A DNA stretch of 64,000 nt from Oscillospiraceae bacterium (lineage in GTDB: Bacteria; Bacillota; Clostridia; Oscillospirales; Acutalibacteraceae). Both the position numbers and the translations under genes were made by a program. Position 1 is the first letter of the stretch; every line of letters starts with the position of its first letter. Under the pieces are notes generated by a model. It had not been told where the DNA came from. It worked only from the letters and a program-made list of their open reading frames with translations, and did not search any database. Shown in pieces: positions 8,052-15,947 of the stretch. The stretch is from assembly GCA_910574935.1 (NCBI GenBank), contig CAJTCU010000007.1:1-64000 (forward strand). Direction: 5' to 3'.

Positions 8052-8732
8052 ATGGCCCTAAAAATCTTATACCACGGTTCGCCGGAAATTATTCGGCAAC
8101 CGGTCTATGGCAAAGGGAAAAAGTACAATGATTATGGCCAGGGCTTTTATTGTACGGAGCATTTGGAACTTGCAAAAGAATGGTCCTGCACAGAAGGCTC
8201 TGACGGCTACGCAAACCAATATATAATTGAGATGGAAGATTTGCGTATATTAAACCTTTCATCTAACGAATATACGATTTTGCATTGGCTTTCGCTGCTG
8301 GTTCAATATCGAAAAATGAGGATATCTGATCCGATAACAAAGCGAGGGGCAGAATACCTGAAAAAGAACTTTATCATAGATTTGTCGGGATATGACATCA
8401 TTGTTGGATATCGTGCTAATGACTCCTATTTTTCTTTTGCCAGAGCGTTTCTTGCTAATACATTGTCGGTTGACCAGCTTTCAGCAGCTATGCGGCTTGG
8501 AAGACTGGGGGAGCAATATGTTTTGAAAACGCCAAAGGCTTTTGATTCGCTTAGGTTTCTGTCGTATGAACCGGTTGACAGCCGTGCCTATTATGTGAAA
8601 CGAAAGGTCAGAGATGAAGAAGCGCGGGAGGCCTTCCGGAAAGAATTGGAACGGGATGATATGAGAGGGCTCTATATGAGAGACATTATCCAAGAGGGGG
8701 TGCAGTTGGATGATCCACGCATACAGCAATGA
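8052..8732 (+). CDS. DUF3990 ADP-ribosyltransferase-like protein (putative toxin)
   Basis: A 226-residue protein starting MALKILYHGSPEII. YHGS at residues 7-10 and the NDYGQGFYCTEHLELAKEW segment (about 25-45) are the signature of DUF3990, which belongs to the ADP-ribosyltransferase-like superfamily (His/Tyr-Tyr type NAD pockets). The best start is ATG 8052, nine bases after GGAGG; the ATG at 8037 lies before that site. It overlaps the HTH gene by 23 bases and shares its regulated promoter. Size, order and autoregulation suggest a toxin-antitoxin or defence module. The toxin role is inference; family members are poorly characterised. No signal peptide or membrane segment is seen. Confidence 0.8.
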   Translation: MALKILYHGSPEIIRQPVYGKGKKYNDYGQGFYCTEHLELAKEWSCTEGSDGYANQYIIEMEDLRILNLSSNEYTILHWLSLLVQYRKMRISDPITKRGAEYLKKNFIIDLSGYDIIVGYRANDSYFSFARAFLANTLSVDQLSAAMRLGRLGEQYVLKTPKAFDSLRFLSYEPVDSRAYYVKRKVRDEEAREAFRKELERDDMRGLYMRDIIQEGVQLDDPRIQQ

Positions 8733-9363
8733 GTATTTGGATGACGCCATGCGGAATCTGGGAGAGGCACTGGACTATGCCGTAAATAGCTGCAATATGG
8801 CTGCGGACGCTTTCATAGAGCTTTTCTTTGTCAGCGATCTGGCTGCCCAGTTTGAGACGGGTGTGCCAAAGGTTGTGTCCGGAATGTCTGGGACCGAACT
8901 GGTATGGGAGGTATTACGCCAGTCGGGTCTGGAAATTCCATTTCCAGACCCGCAGATAGAGTATGAATGCTCCGCACAATACTGGTGCGGATGGATTCTT
9001 GCGTATTACCAGTGGTATACGGGACGCAGATTTAAAGACATCCATTCCTATATTTCTATGGAAGAAATAGAAAAGATGTATCCGGCCCTGCATGAATCTC
9101 CCGAAGAAAAGTTTATTGATGCTGTAAATAAGCGGATTCAGAATCAAAATGCACCAACTAATTTGCAGACATTGCGAAAAAACGCGGGATATTCCCAGCG
9201 GGTGTTATCTGAAAAGTCGGGAGTCAATCTGCGAACGCTTCAGCAGTATGAACTTCGGGCAAAGGATATTACCAAGGCATCCGGTCGGATTTTATCTGCA
9301 CTATCCAAAACACTTGGATGCCGGATGGAGGATTTACTGGAATATGATACGAATGAAGTGTGA
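8710..9363 (+). CDS. HTH (Xre-type) protein with N-terminal partner domain (putative antitoxin)
   Basis: A 217-residue protein in two parts. Residues 1-145 are acidic and helical (YLDDAMRNLGEALDYAVN, ELVWEVLRQSGLEI, YWCGWILAYYQWYTGRRF) with no named fold that I can assign. Residues 150-215 form a lambda-repressor-like HTH: LQTLRKNAGYSQRVLSEKSGVN, LRTLQQYE, CRMEDLLEYD. GAGGGGG 11 bases before ATG 8710 lies inside the upstream gene, so translation is coupled. I infer that the N-terminal part binds and neutralises the DUF3990 protein while the HTH part represses the operon at the palindrome in its promoter. Confidence 0.8.
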   Translation: MIHAYSNEYLDDAMRNLGEALDYAVNSCNMAADAFIELFFVSDLAAQFETGVPKVVSGMSGTELVWEVLRQSGLEIPFPDPQIEYECSAQYWCGWILAYYQWYTGRRFKDIHSYISMEEIEKMYPALHESPEEKFIDAVNKRIQNQNAPTNLQTLRKNAGYSQRVLSEKSGVNLRTLQQYELRAKDITKASGRILSALSKTLGCRMEDLLEYDTNEV

Positions 9364-9428
9364 TAGTAAGAGTGGAAGCTGAATATGCGGCATTACCCGC
9401 AGAGGTTCAGCGGTATTATTACGAGACA

Positions 9429-9465
9429 GGGAGCTTTAGAGTAAAATCTGAAGCTCCCTTTTCTT
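9429..9465 (+). terminator. Rho-independent terminator of DUF3990/HTH operon
   Basis: GGGAGCTT (9429-9436) pairs with AAGCTCCC (9451-9458), followed by TTTTCTT. It lies 66 bases after the HTH stop and closes the two-gene operon as a self-contained unit. Confidence 0.85.
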
Positions 9466-9568
9466 GTCCGGAGATTCTTATGCCTGCGAGATAGCCTCAT
9501 ATTCATAAGGAACGTAGTTGACGAGAGGAGGAACTACAGAACAAGAGAATTGCTAGAAGGAGGTCAAG

Positions 9569-9934
9569 ATGCATATCCATGAATTTGCCGATCATTGTAC
9601 TTTTTCAGAGATTGGCATTGGCGGGACGCTTGCGGCCACAGAAGAATACCGGGCTTTGCTCAAGAAACTGCATCCGAAGCAGCTTTTAAACGCGAGGCTT
9701 TCTATTCCTTTATACCGTGTGTCGTAAGGCTATGAAACCAGACGAGGGAACTTCCGTCAGGGAGAAAAGTTCTATTTTTCTTTGAATGGGGAACACGAGG
9801 ACCTTTGGATGGAAATTGAGATGAAACTAGAGGACTGGGTAAGAGAGGAAAATGAGCGGAGGCCATACCGCGCCATATCCAATGTAATTATTCTGGATAT
9901 CACGCGGATTGCATACGCAACCCTTGCTTTATAA
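9569..9934 (+). pseudogene. Mobile-element small protein interrupted by an in-frame stop
   Basis: ATG 9569 has a strong GAAGGAGG site. The frame gives MHIHEFADHCTFSEIGIGGT and LHPKQLLNARLSIPLYRVS before TAA at 9725, then continues without shift (GYETRRGNFRQGEKF, EMKLEDWVREENERRPYRAISN) to a second TAA at 9932. Composition and conserved-looking blocks continue across the first stop, so I read it as one gene of about 120 residues with a nonsense mutation. The frame stays open again to 10048 (IGVATRLFDGSARSKVRNRI), so the original could have been longer. No family is recognised, but such proteins are common in Clostridia integrative elements. Confidence 0.5.
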
Positions 9935-10117
9935 GAAAGCAATAGGAAAGGATATGCTTCCCAAAATCCCCGAATAGGGGTTGCCACAAGGCTCTTTGAC
10001 GGTTCTGCGCGTTCAAAGGTCCGAAACAGGATACGGCAAGTGGTGTAAAAGTACACGCCGCGAAGAATGGACTTATCCCAGCGAAAGCAAAAATCAATGC
10101 TAAAGGTGGGAGAATGG

Positions 10118-10843
10118 ATGAAGCATATTGTAAGATACAGTGGTGGAAAAGACAGTACCGCCATGCTGGTTCGAATGATTGAAACGGGAATGCCCATTGA
10201 TGACATTGTGTTTATCAACGTCATGGCAACGCCCGATATGGGGGCAGAATTCCCGGAGATGTATGAATATCTTAAAAAGGTAGAGCGATATATTCAGAGG
10301 AAAATTACGATTGTGCCGTCTGTCATCAGTTTTGACGAAGGTTTTCATCAGAAATATCTGACCGGAAAACGGGCAGGGTGTATCTATGGATATCCGTTGA
10401 CGGTTGGTGCATGGTGTAATGACCGGCTGAAACTAAGGGCAATCAATCGCCATTACAAGAGCTACGGTGATCACATCCGATATATTGGATTGGCAGCTGA
10501 TGAGCCGAAGCGGTTGGCTCGGATGAGACCAAACTGCAGAGCGCCGCTGGCAGAGTGGGGAATGACAGAAAAAAATTGTATAGCGTACCTGGAGAAACGG
10601 AATCTGATGAATCCGTTATATCAGAAGTTTAAGCGTTTAGGATGCTTTTTTTGTCCGAAACAGCCCTTGAACTCTCTGCGGATTGTTCGCCAGGATTATC
10701 CCAGTTTGTGGCAGATGATGTTGGATTGGGACAAGGAGAGTCCGAGAACCTTTCGGCCAGATGGCACGCTGCATGATTATGACAGGCGGTTTGCCGCCGA
10801 AGAACGGCGCAGCCCGATTTTAGGGTTGAAGGACGTCGCTTAG
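10118..10843 (+). CDS. PAPS reductase-like PP-loop protein
   Basis: A 241-residue member of the PAPS reductase/adenine-nucleotide alpha-hydrolase superfamily. The PP-loop RYSGGKDSTAML lies at residues 5-16 and binds ATP phosphates. Later are CIYGYPLTVGAWCNDRLKL and CFFCPKQPLN, where paired cysteines may bind metal or an Fe-S cluster. GGGAG precedes ATG 10118; the frame is open further upstream but without a ribosome site. Mobile elements often carry such proteins. Chromosomal CysH acts in sulfate reduction and DndC-like relatives in DNA phosphorothioation; neither partner set is present here, so the role is unknown. It probably belongs with the methylase-like gene that follows. Confidence 0.8.
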   Translation: MKHIVRYSGGKDSTAMLVRMIETGMPIDDIVFINVMATPDMGAEFPEMYEYLKKVERYIQRKITIVPSVISFDEGFHQKYLTGKRAGCIYGYPLTVGAWCNDRLKLRAINRHYKSYGDHIRYIGLAADEPKRLARMRPNCRAPLAEWGMTEKNCIAYLEKRNLMNPLYQKFKRLGCFFCPKQPLNSLRIVRQDYPSLWQMMLDWDKESPRTFRPDGTLHDYDRRFAAEERRSPILGLKDVA

Positions 10844-10887
10844 AAGAAAGGGGGAATACGGGATGGGCTGCGGCCCGTCAGAATGCA

Positions 10888-11625
10888 ATGAAGAATAGTC
10901 ATGATTTACATATCAATGAGTTTCTACAGCTTTTCAAACAGCTGGATGGGAAATATGACAGGTGGGATATCTGGTCGGATTTCCTTACCATTTCCGCCTG
11001 CTTCATATCGAATCAGGTGGATTATGAGAAAGATAGGATAACGTCGCGTGAGGCAGAGTACGCCCGAGTCAAAGGAAAGTATTCCAGCCCTGAGCGAGAG
11101 CTGCTCCGAAAGATGCTGCTTGTAGCGGGGGAGGATATATGCCAAAACCATAAGGACTTCCTGGGCCGTGTCGCAGAGGAACTGAGGCTAGTCAACAAGA
11201 CAACGAAACAGTATTATACCCCGGAATGTGTCGGCAGAGTAATGGCTCTGATTACCATAGGGGGAGATGCTGGTGGCGAAACGACAAGCAACGTGATTGC
11301 GGACAGAGTGGTCCAAAAAGGCTACGCAGGTGTTTTCGACTGCTGCTGCGGTGCGGGAGACCTATTGATAACCTTTGCCAGAGAGTTGGTTGGCCAGGAG
11401 ATTGATTTCCCCAATCATGTGGAATTCGTGGCGCAGGATATTAGTTACACGGCCGCGATGGCATGCTATATCCAGCTTAGCTTTTTGGGCTGTGCCGGTT
11501 ATGTCGTTGTGGGAGACGCCTTATCCAAGCCGGCCGGGACGGAGGATACCCTCAAATATGCATGGTATACACCGATGTATTTTGATCCAGTTTGGGTCGA
11601 TAGAAGGAAATGGCACTATGTATGA
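10888..11625 (+). CDS. N6-DNA methylase-like SAM-dependent protein, mobile-element type
   Basis: A 245-residue protein. After a helical N-terminus, YYTPECVGRVMA matches the pre-motif of type I/N6 adenine methylases, and VFDCCCGAGDLLITFA is the SAM-binding motif I. HVEFVAQDISYTAAMACYIQL is motif II. The catalytic D/NPPY/F motif is not visible: at its expected place the protein ends TPMYFDPVWVD. It may therefore bind DNA and SAM without methylating, or use a divergent motif. This class is common in Firmicutes integrative elements. It overlaps the next gene by 8 bases. Confidence 0.7.
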   Translation: MKNSHDLHINEFLQLFKQLDGKYDRWDIWSDFLTISACFISNQVDYEKDRITSREAEYARVKGKYSSPERELLRKMLLVAGEDICQNHKDFLGRVAEELRLVNKTTKQYYTPECVGRVMALITIGGDAGGETTSNVIADRVVQKGYAGVFDCCCGAGDLLITFARELVGQEIDFPNHVEFVAQDISYTAAMACYIQLSFLGCAGYVVVGDALSKPAGTEDTLKYAWYTPMYFDPVWVDRRKWHYV

Positions 11626-12238
11626 TGCTTCGGTGGAGCGAACTGCATTTATCGCAAGAAGACTGAAAAATGAGCCGCAAACCCTAATAGCTTTGATTCG
11701 CACCCTGCCCAGCAGTGGAATCCGCAAAATAATGATGCTGGGCTCCGGTCACTATCAGTATATTCCGCAGACGATTTTCAAGGAAGTGGTTGATGCGCTG
11801 CAGGTGATGGCAAAGGAACGTCCGCATTGTCACAGTTGGAAAGTGACTTCCTTTGTGAGTACCGTTTATCTGGAATTTCCGGATATGGGGATGCATTTTC
11901 AAAAGGAATTTCAACTTCCAGATCATTTTATCCCCGGAATATGTGTGACCACATCTGACACCTGCGACGCCAGTCTGTCGGCGTTCCCTACGTGGAGAAT
12001 AGGAGATTCCATTGTTGAGGGACCTGGCGTATTAATGGAGCACAATGGGAAAGCAACTATTCAAGCCTTTCATGAGAAGATTTCCAGAGAGATTCTCTCC
12101 CAATATCCAGGCTTTCTCAAACAGATGAAGCATTTCCAGGATTTACGCATTGCAAATCCAGAAGAAATCCTTCGCTTGTTGATAAACGGCTCAATTGCCG
12201 TATGTGATGAAAACGGAAAAGCTGCAGATTTGTTTTGA
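11618..12238 (+). CDS. Hypothetical protein of integrative-element cargo
   Basis: A 206-residue protein starting MYDASVERTAFIARRLKN at ATG 11618, preceded by AAGGAAA. The 243 bases of open frame further upstream lie inside the methylase-like gene and are not used. It has a mix of hydrophobic strands (RKIMMLGSGHYQYIP, FVSTVYLEFPDMG) and an acidic helical end. There is no transmembrane segment, signal peptide or motif that I can assign. The 8-base overlap with the methylase-like gene suggests coupled expression and a shared task. Confidence 0.6.
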   Translation: MYDASVERTAFIARRLKNEPQTLIALIRTLPSSGIRKIMMLGSGHYQYIPQTIFKEVVDALQVMAKERPHCHSWKVTSFVSTVYLEFPDMGMHFQKEFQLPDHFIPGICVTTSDTCDASLSAFPTWRIGDSIVEGPGVLMEHNGKATIQAFHEKISREILSQYPGFLKQMKHFQDLRIANPEEILRLLINGSIAVCDENGKAADLF

Positions 12239-12258
12239 AATAAGAAGGGGGTAAGATA

Positions 12259-12702
12259 ATGGGTCAAAACAGTAAGAAGATAAGGAAAATGGAGTATATA
12301 GGGGATGATTTTTGGTCCAGGCCAGTATATAAAGATCAATTCGGAAAACTGTGGAAAGATCTTAACTGCGGCGATTCGGAAACGCCAGATTTGTATTGGC
12401 CTGTAAACAATGAGTTTGATGAAGAGCCCTATCTGCCAATTGGATGCGAATTCGTTATTGTCAAGGCGAAAGAGAAAAACGGTAAAGAATTTCAGTATAT
12501 GATGCTGGATAGATTGAGAACCGATTGCGATTATTATTTAGGCTATGGCAACCGATATGCCGGAGTATTGGCAAAAGGGGATGAAAAAGAGCAGATTGAG
12601 GCTATGAAAAGGTTATGGCTTGAATTTGACGAAGACAAAAAGCCGGAGTGGCTTACATGGGCACACATCCTGGAATACGAAAAGCAGATGTGTAACAGGT
12701 GA
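12259..12702 (+). CDS. LPD11-like protein
   Basis: A 147-residue protein. The C-terminal half (MMLDRLRTDCDYYLGYGNR, IEAMKRLWLEFDEDKKPEWL, LTWAHILEYEKQM) matches the LPD11 domain found in large polyvalent proteins of conjugative elements and phages, and also as a stand-alone protein. The N-terminal half (residues 1-75) is unassigned. AAGGGGG precedes ATG 12259. A strong terminator follows, closing the cargo operon that begins near 10118. LPD-type domains are thought to be delivered with or accompany transferred DNA; a specific function is not known. Confidence 0.7.
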   Translation: MGQNSKKIRKMEYIGDDFWSRPVYKDQFGKLWKDLNCGDSETPDLYWPVNNEFDEEPYLPIGCEFVIVKAKEKNGKEFQYMMLDRLRTDCDYYLGYGNRYAGVLAKGDEKEQIEAMKRLWLEFDEDKKPEWLTWAHILEYEKQMCNR

Positions 12703-12716
12703 ATTGGCCAGTTATA

Positions 12717-12746
12717 AAACGAGCCGCCTAAAAGGCGGCTCGTTTT
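12717..12746 (+). terminator. Rho-independent terminator of cargo operon
   Basis: A GC-rich stem AAACGAGCCGCCT / AGGCGGCTCGTTT with a tight loop and trailing T residues, right after the LPD11-like gene. The A-run on the left also allows it to work on the minus strand. Confidence 0.9.
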
Positions 12747-12857
12747 ATTGTGTGCAATGTAACTCATATTAATTTTGAATCAAAAAGACGGAAGGAGGAT
12801 TGTAAAAGAGTTTCATGTGTAGTAGGGGAGTTCTTAGGTAAGGGAAGTTCCACCATA

Positions 12858-12890
12858 TTCCTATTGGGAAAATCCATATTCCAATAGGAA
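12858..12890. promoter_or_regulatory. Inverted and direct repeats in excisionase leader
   Basis: TTCCTATTGG (12858-12867) and CCAATAGGAA (12881-12890) are perfectly complementary. The same segment contains the direct repeat CCATATTCC at 12853 and 12874, 21 bases or two helical turns apart. The right arm abuts the GGAAGGAG ribosome site of the excisionase-type gene. It may be an operator, Xis-binding site or RNA hairpin that hides the ribosome site. Confidence 0.5.
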
Positions 12891-12903
12891 GGAGTGAAAC
12901 GCA

Positions 12904-13098
12904 ATGAGTGAGAAAATTGAAAAACAGGTTTATGACGCCGAAGATTTGCAGACCTTGTTGGGTATTGGGAGAAATAAGATATATGATTTTTTGGAAGAGG
13001 TTTATCAAAATCAGAGCCCATTTCGAGTGATAAAAATCGGAAAGCAATACAGAATACCCAAGTCTGCATTTGACAAATGGCTTAATGGAAGCGGGTGA
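12904..13098 (+). CDS. Excisionase-family DNA-binding protein
   Basis: A 64-residue protein of the excisionase/MerR-like HTH group: VYDAEDLQTLLGIGRNKIYDF (helix-turn-helix), FRVIKIGKQYRIPKSAFDKW (wing and C-terminal helix). It has a strong AGGAAGGAG site. Its place just before two integrases suggests a recombination directionality factor that bends attachment-site DNA to favour excision, though it could also be a local regulator. Confidence 0.85.
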   Translation: MSEKIEKQVYDAEDLQTLLGIGRNKIYDFLEEVYQNQSPFRVIKIGKQYRIPKSAFDKWLNGSG

Positions 13099-13147
13099 TC
13101 ATTTTGACGAAAAACAAGCATAGTCAAGAACAACTTCTATATTTTAT

Positions 13148-13196
13148 GTAGGTTTTCAAATAGACATTTGAAAACCTACGGAGAATGTGGTATAAT
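13148..13196 (+). promoter_or_regulatory. Integrase promoter with 14-bp palindromic operator
   Basis: Two perfect 14-base arms, GTAGGTTTTCAAAT (13148-13161) and ATTTGAAAACCTAC (13166-13179), flank AGAC. TTGAAA (13168-13173) within the right arm, 17 bases, and TATAAT (13191-13196) form a good sigma-A promoter for the first integrase. A dimer bound to the palindrome would cover the -35. It could also be a recombinase core-type site. Confidence 0.7.
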
Positions 13197-13255
13197 AAAT
13201 TGGTCTATGCGCAAATTGATTGCCACTTCCTTTTATCAAAGGAGGTGCGTTAACA

Positions 13256-14479
13256 ATGCAAAAGAAATCGACAAAAGGCAAAGAGGTTGTCTTTTTTGAA
13301 AGGGGGTCATGGTACCACAGAACCAAGACAATCAATGATGATTTTACAATAAAATATGGGAAAAAGGGTGGATTTCAAACAGCAGAAGAAGCAGAAGATC
13401 ACTATTGGGAAGAGAGAGAACGTTTTGATAAAGAGATATCTCAATATCGGCAGAAGCAAAATACTCAGTTCTCTTTTGCTGGATATCTTACATACTGGTT
13501 TCATAATGTCTTCTTGGCTCGGGTCGAAAGTTCAATCAAAATTGGATTTTCCTATGTCTTGTATCATATTATACAACCCAATATCACAAATGACGTGCTG
13601 TTGACAATGGTGACAACTGAGTATATTGACGTGCTACTTGAAAGATGCTCTAAGCATCCAGAAAGTGCCGGGGTACAAACGCAGAAATTCTTAAGAATTG
13701 CCTTTAAAGATGCTATGAATGACGGATACATCAAAACAAACCCGATGGCATCTGCAAAGAGGTATTATGCGACGATTCCAAAGATTCAGATTCTGACCAA
13801 AGAACAAATAAAGACGTTATTGGCGGCTGCTTCTTGTAATCAGACGCTCTATTTAGAAGTATTGCTTGCTCTTTTTTGTGGATTGCGAAAGGGCGAAATA
13901 CTTGGTTTGAAGTTTACGGATTTTAATCGCGAAGAACGTTTTATACACATATCAAGGCAAATTACTCGCAACTATACCGTAACTTTTGACAATCAGGATT
14001 TTCATTTTACATCCGATCAGTCAGTCAAACCCCCAAAAAGTAGGAACAGCAATCGCGTAATCAAAGAGGTTCCTGCCGTTATATTTGATGAATTGGATAA
14101 GCGTGTCCAGCTCATTGATTTCTGGAAGCAAAAAAATGGATGCCGTTATGACCATACAAACGATGAATTCGTGATGGTAAGCCGTCTTGGCAAAATCAAG
14201 TCAAGTGATACGATTAATGCTGCTTTATCTGCTATTTGTGTGCGAAACGGGCTGCCACATATTACCGTGCATGGCCTACGGCATATGTTCGCAACAATAT
14301 TAATAGAGCAGGGGTAAACACTACTAAAGATCTCACGTCTACTTGGCCATCAGTCCATTCATACTACTTTTGAGATATATTGTGGTGTAATGGAAGGGAA
14401 AAACGATATAAGAGATTTTGTTGATGAGGCTTTTGATCCAGGAAAATCTGCCTACTCTTTAGAGGAGGTAGAAGTATGA
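13256..14479 (+). pseudogene. Tyrosine recombinase (integrase 1) with premature stop
   Basis: From ATG 13256 (AAGGAGG upstream) the frame encodes an integrase with an N-terminal AP2-like domain, SAM-like core-binding domain and catalytic domain. The first catalytic Arg is in CGLRKGEIL and the second set in TVHGLRHMFATI. A TAA at 14315 interrupts it, yet the same frame continues downstream with ISRLLGHQSIHTTFEIY, the normal GH and nucleophile-Tyr box, to a stop at 14477. The local bases look as if one G was lost and one A gained about 15 bases later. The truncated product lacks the nucleophile. The end overlaps the next integrase start (ATGA). Confidence 0.8.
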
Positions 14480-15777
14480 ACAGAAAACCCCTTGAAACAC
14501 CCGAAATTAATCCAGCATTTACCCATGGTGAAATCATTGATTGGAAGTTCAATCCCTCAATTACCCCTGCGAAAGGAAAATACTGCTTTCGATTCAGCCT
14601 TACTTTCGCTGATGGAACAGAGGAACCTAGGCAAGTTGGGGGATTTTCAAAGAAGTCAGAATGTTTGAAGGAAAGGGAGCGCGTAATTGCGCAGCTTCAT
14701 AATCATGAGTACGTTGCTTTCCCGAAAGCTACCGTAAAAGAATACTTGGATTTTTGGCTGTATGTCGTAATGATAAAGCAAAAAAAGATTGCTTATGGGA
14801 CCTATACGGCATACAGAAACATCGTTTACAATTATTTGGTTCCGTATATGGGCAAGTCCAGATTGAGCAGTGTGAATAGAGGTATGCTTGCTAAGCTCCT
14901 AAAAACTATTGATAGCCCTTCTATAGAAAAACAGATGTTAGGCGTTATCTGGGGGGCCTTCAACTATGCTAAAGGAAAGAATTTCATTGGAATCAATCCA
15001 GCTATTGGGATTACCAGAACTTACAAAGAAGCCAAAGCTAAAAGGCCAGCTGTCGAGAAACCGCGACCATCGCTCACTCTTGAACAAGCTATTAAGTTCA
15101 TGCTTGAATCTAAGGAAAAAGAGCCAGGAATCTTGCTTCCACTTTTCTTTGCGATAACTATGGGAATGCGTATCAGCGAAATAATTGCTCTAAAGTATAC
15201 GGATATTGATTTTGGCACTAATGAAGCCCACATTCAAAGACAGCTAGGAAGAAAGGTCGATGAGGATGTCTCTTCTGTACAAGAAGGGATGTTGATTAAG
15301 CAGGAACTTGCGCCAAAAACGTATTCAGGGGACCGCATAACGCCCGTTCCACAGTTTGTTATAGACGAGATTATTTTGGAGCGTGAGAAGTATGAGCTGC
15401 GAAAAGGGAAAGTGATTGATTTTCAGGACCATGGATATATTTGGTGCAAGGAGAACGGAAGCCCTTTTAATAGGGGGAGTTATAAAAAGCCATTTAAGCG
15501 ATTGTTGGCAGAATGCGGATTTCCGGATATGCATTGGCATGATTTACGTCATACATATGCTACAATTCTTTCAGAAAACAATTTGAGTTTAAAAGCTATC
15601 GCATCTGCTATGGGGCACAGCAAAGAAATTTTTACCGCTGACACCTATACGAACCCTCAGCAGATCATTACCGATGGACTCTCTGCCATACAACCGTTTT
15701 TGGAGGAAGTACTTCCCTCCGACGTCACGGAAACTCTTGCTATCGATTCCATAGTTTCCGAACTATTGCCAACATGA
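14476..15777 (+). CDS. Tyrosine recombinase (integrase 2)
   Basis: An intact 433-residue site-specific integrase. An arm-binding-like N-terminus (residues 1-80, FSLTFADGTEEPRQVGGFSKK) is followed by the core-binding domain (VKEYLDFWLYVVM, YTAYRNIVYNYLVPYMG) and the catalytic domain with Arg in ITMGMRISEIIAL, HWHDLRHTYATI, AMGHSKEIF and the Tyr of TADTYT. AGAGGAGG precedes ATG 14476, which overlaps the terminal codon of integrase 1. Two different integrases in series are unusual; this one should be able to catalyse integration and excision by itself. The element's right end is expected within about 170 bases. Confidence 0.9.
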   Translation: MNRKPLETPEINPAFTHGEIIDWKFNPSITPAKGKYCFRFSLTFADGTEEPRQVGGFSKKSECLKERERVIAQLHNHEYVAFPKATVKEYLDFWLYVVMIKQKKIAYGTYTAYRNIVYNYLVPYMGKSRLSSVNRGMLAKLLKTIDSPSIEKQMLGVIWGAFNYAKGKNFIGINPAIGITRTYKEAKAKRPAVEKPRPSLTLEQAIKFMLESKEKEPGILLPLFFAITMGMRISEIIALKYTDIDFGTNEAHIQRQLGRKVDEDVSSVQEGMLIKQELAPKTYSGDRITPVPQFVIDEIILEREKYELRKGKVIDFQDHGYIWCKENGSPFNRGSYKKPFKRLLAECGFPDMHWHDLRHTYATILSENNLSLKAIASAMGHSKEIFTADTYTNPQQIITDGLSAIQPFLEEVLPSDVTETLAIDSIVSELLPT

Positions 15778-15947
15778 TTTTCGTGTTAAGTAGTTTTGCT
15801 TGACACGATTATGTATTAGGCAAGCTATCATAGTCGGAAAAACACAAATTGTGGCCGTTAGTCGTGTAACGAGAAAAAACAGAGCTTTTCCTGTTTATAA
15901 AGTCATGATAAAATCATGAAAAAACCAGCGCCAGAGAGGAGAAAATC

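Noticed and set aside
11375-11617. Long upstream open part of the frame ending at 12238
   Set aside because: It lies wholly inside the methylase-like gene in another frame; ATG 11618 has a ribosome site.
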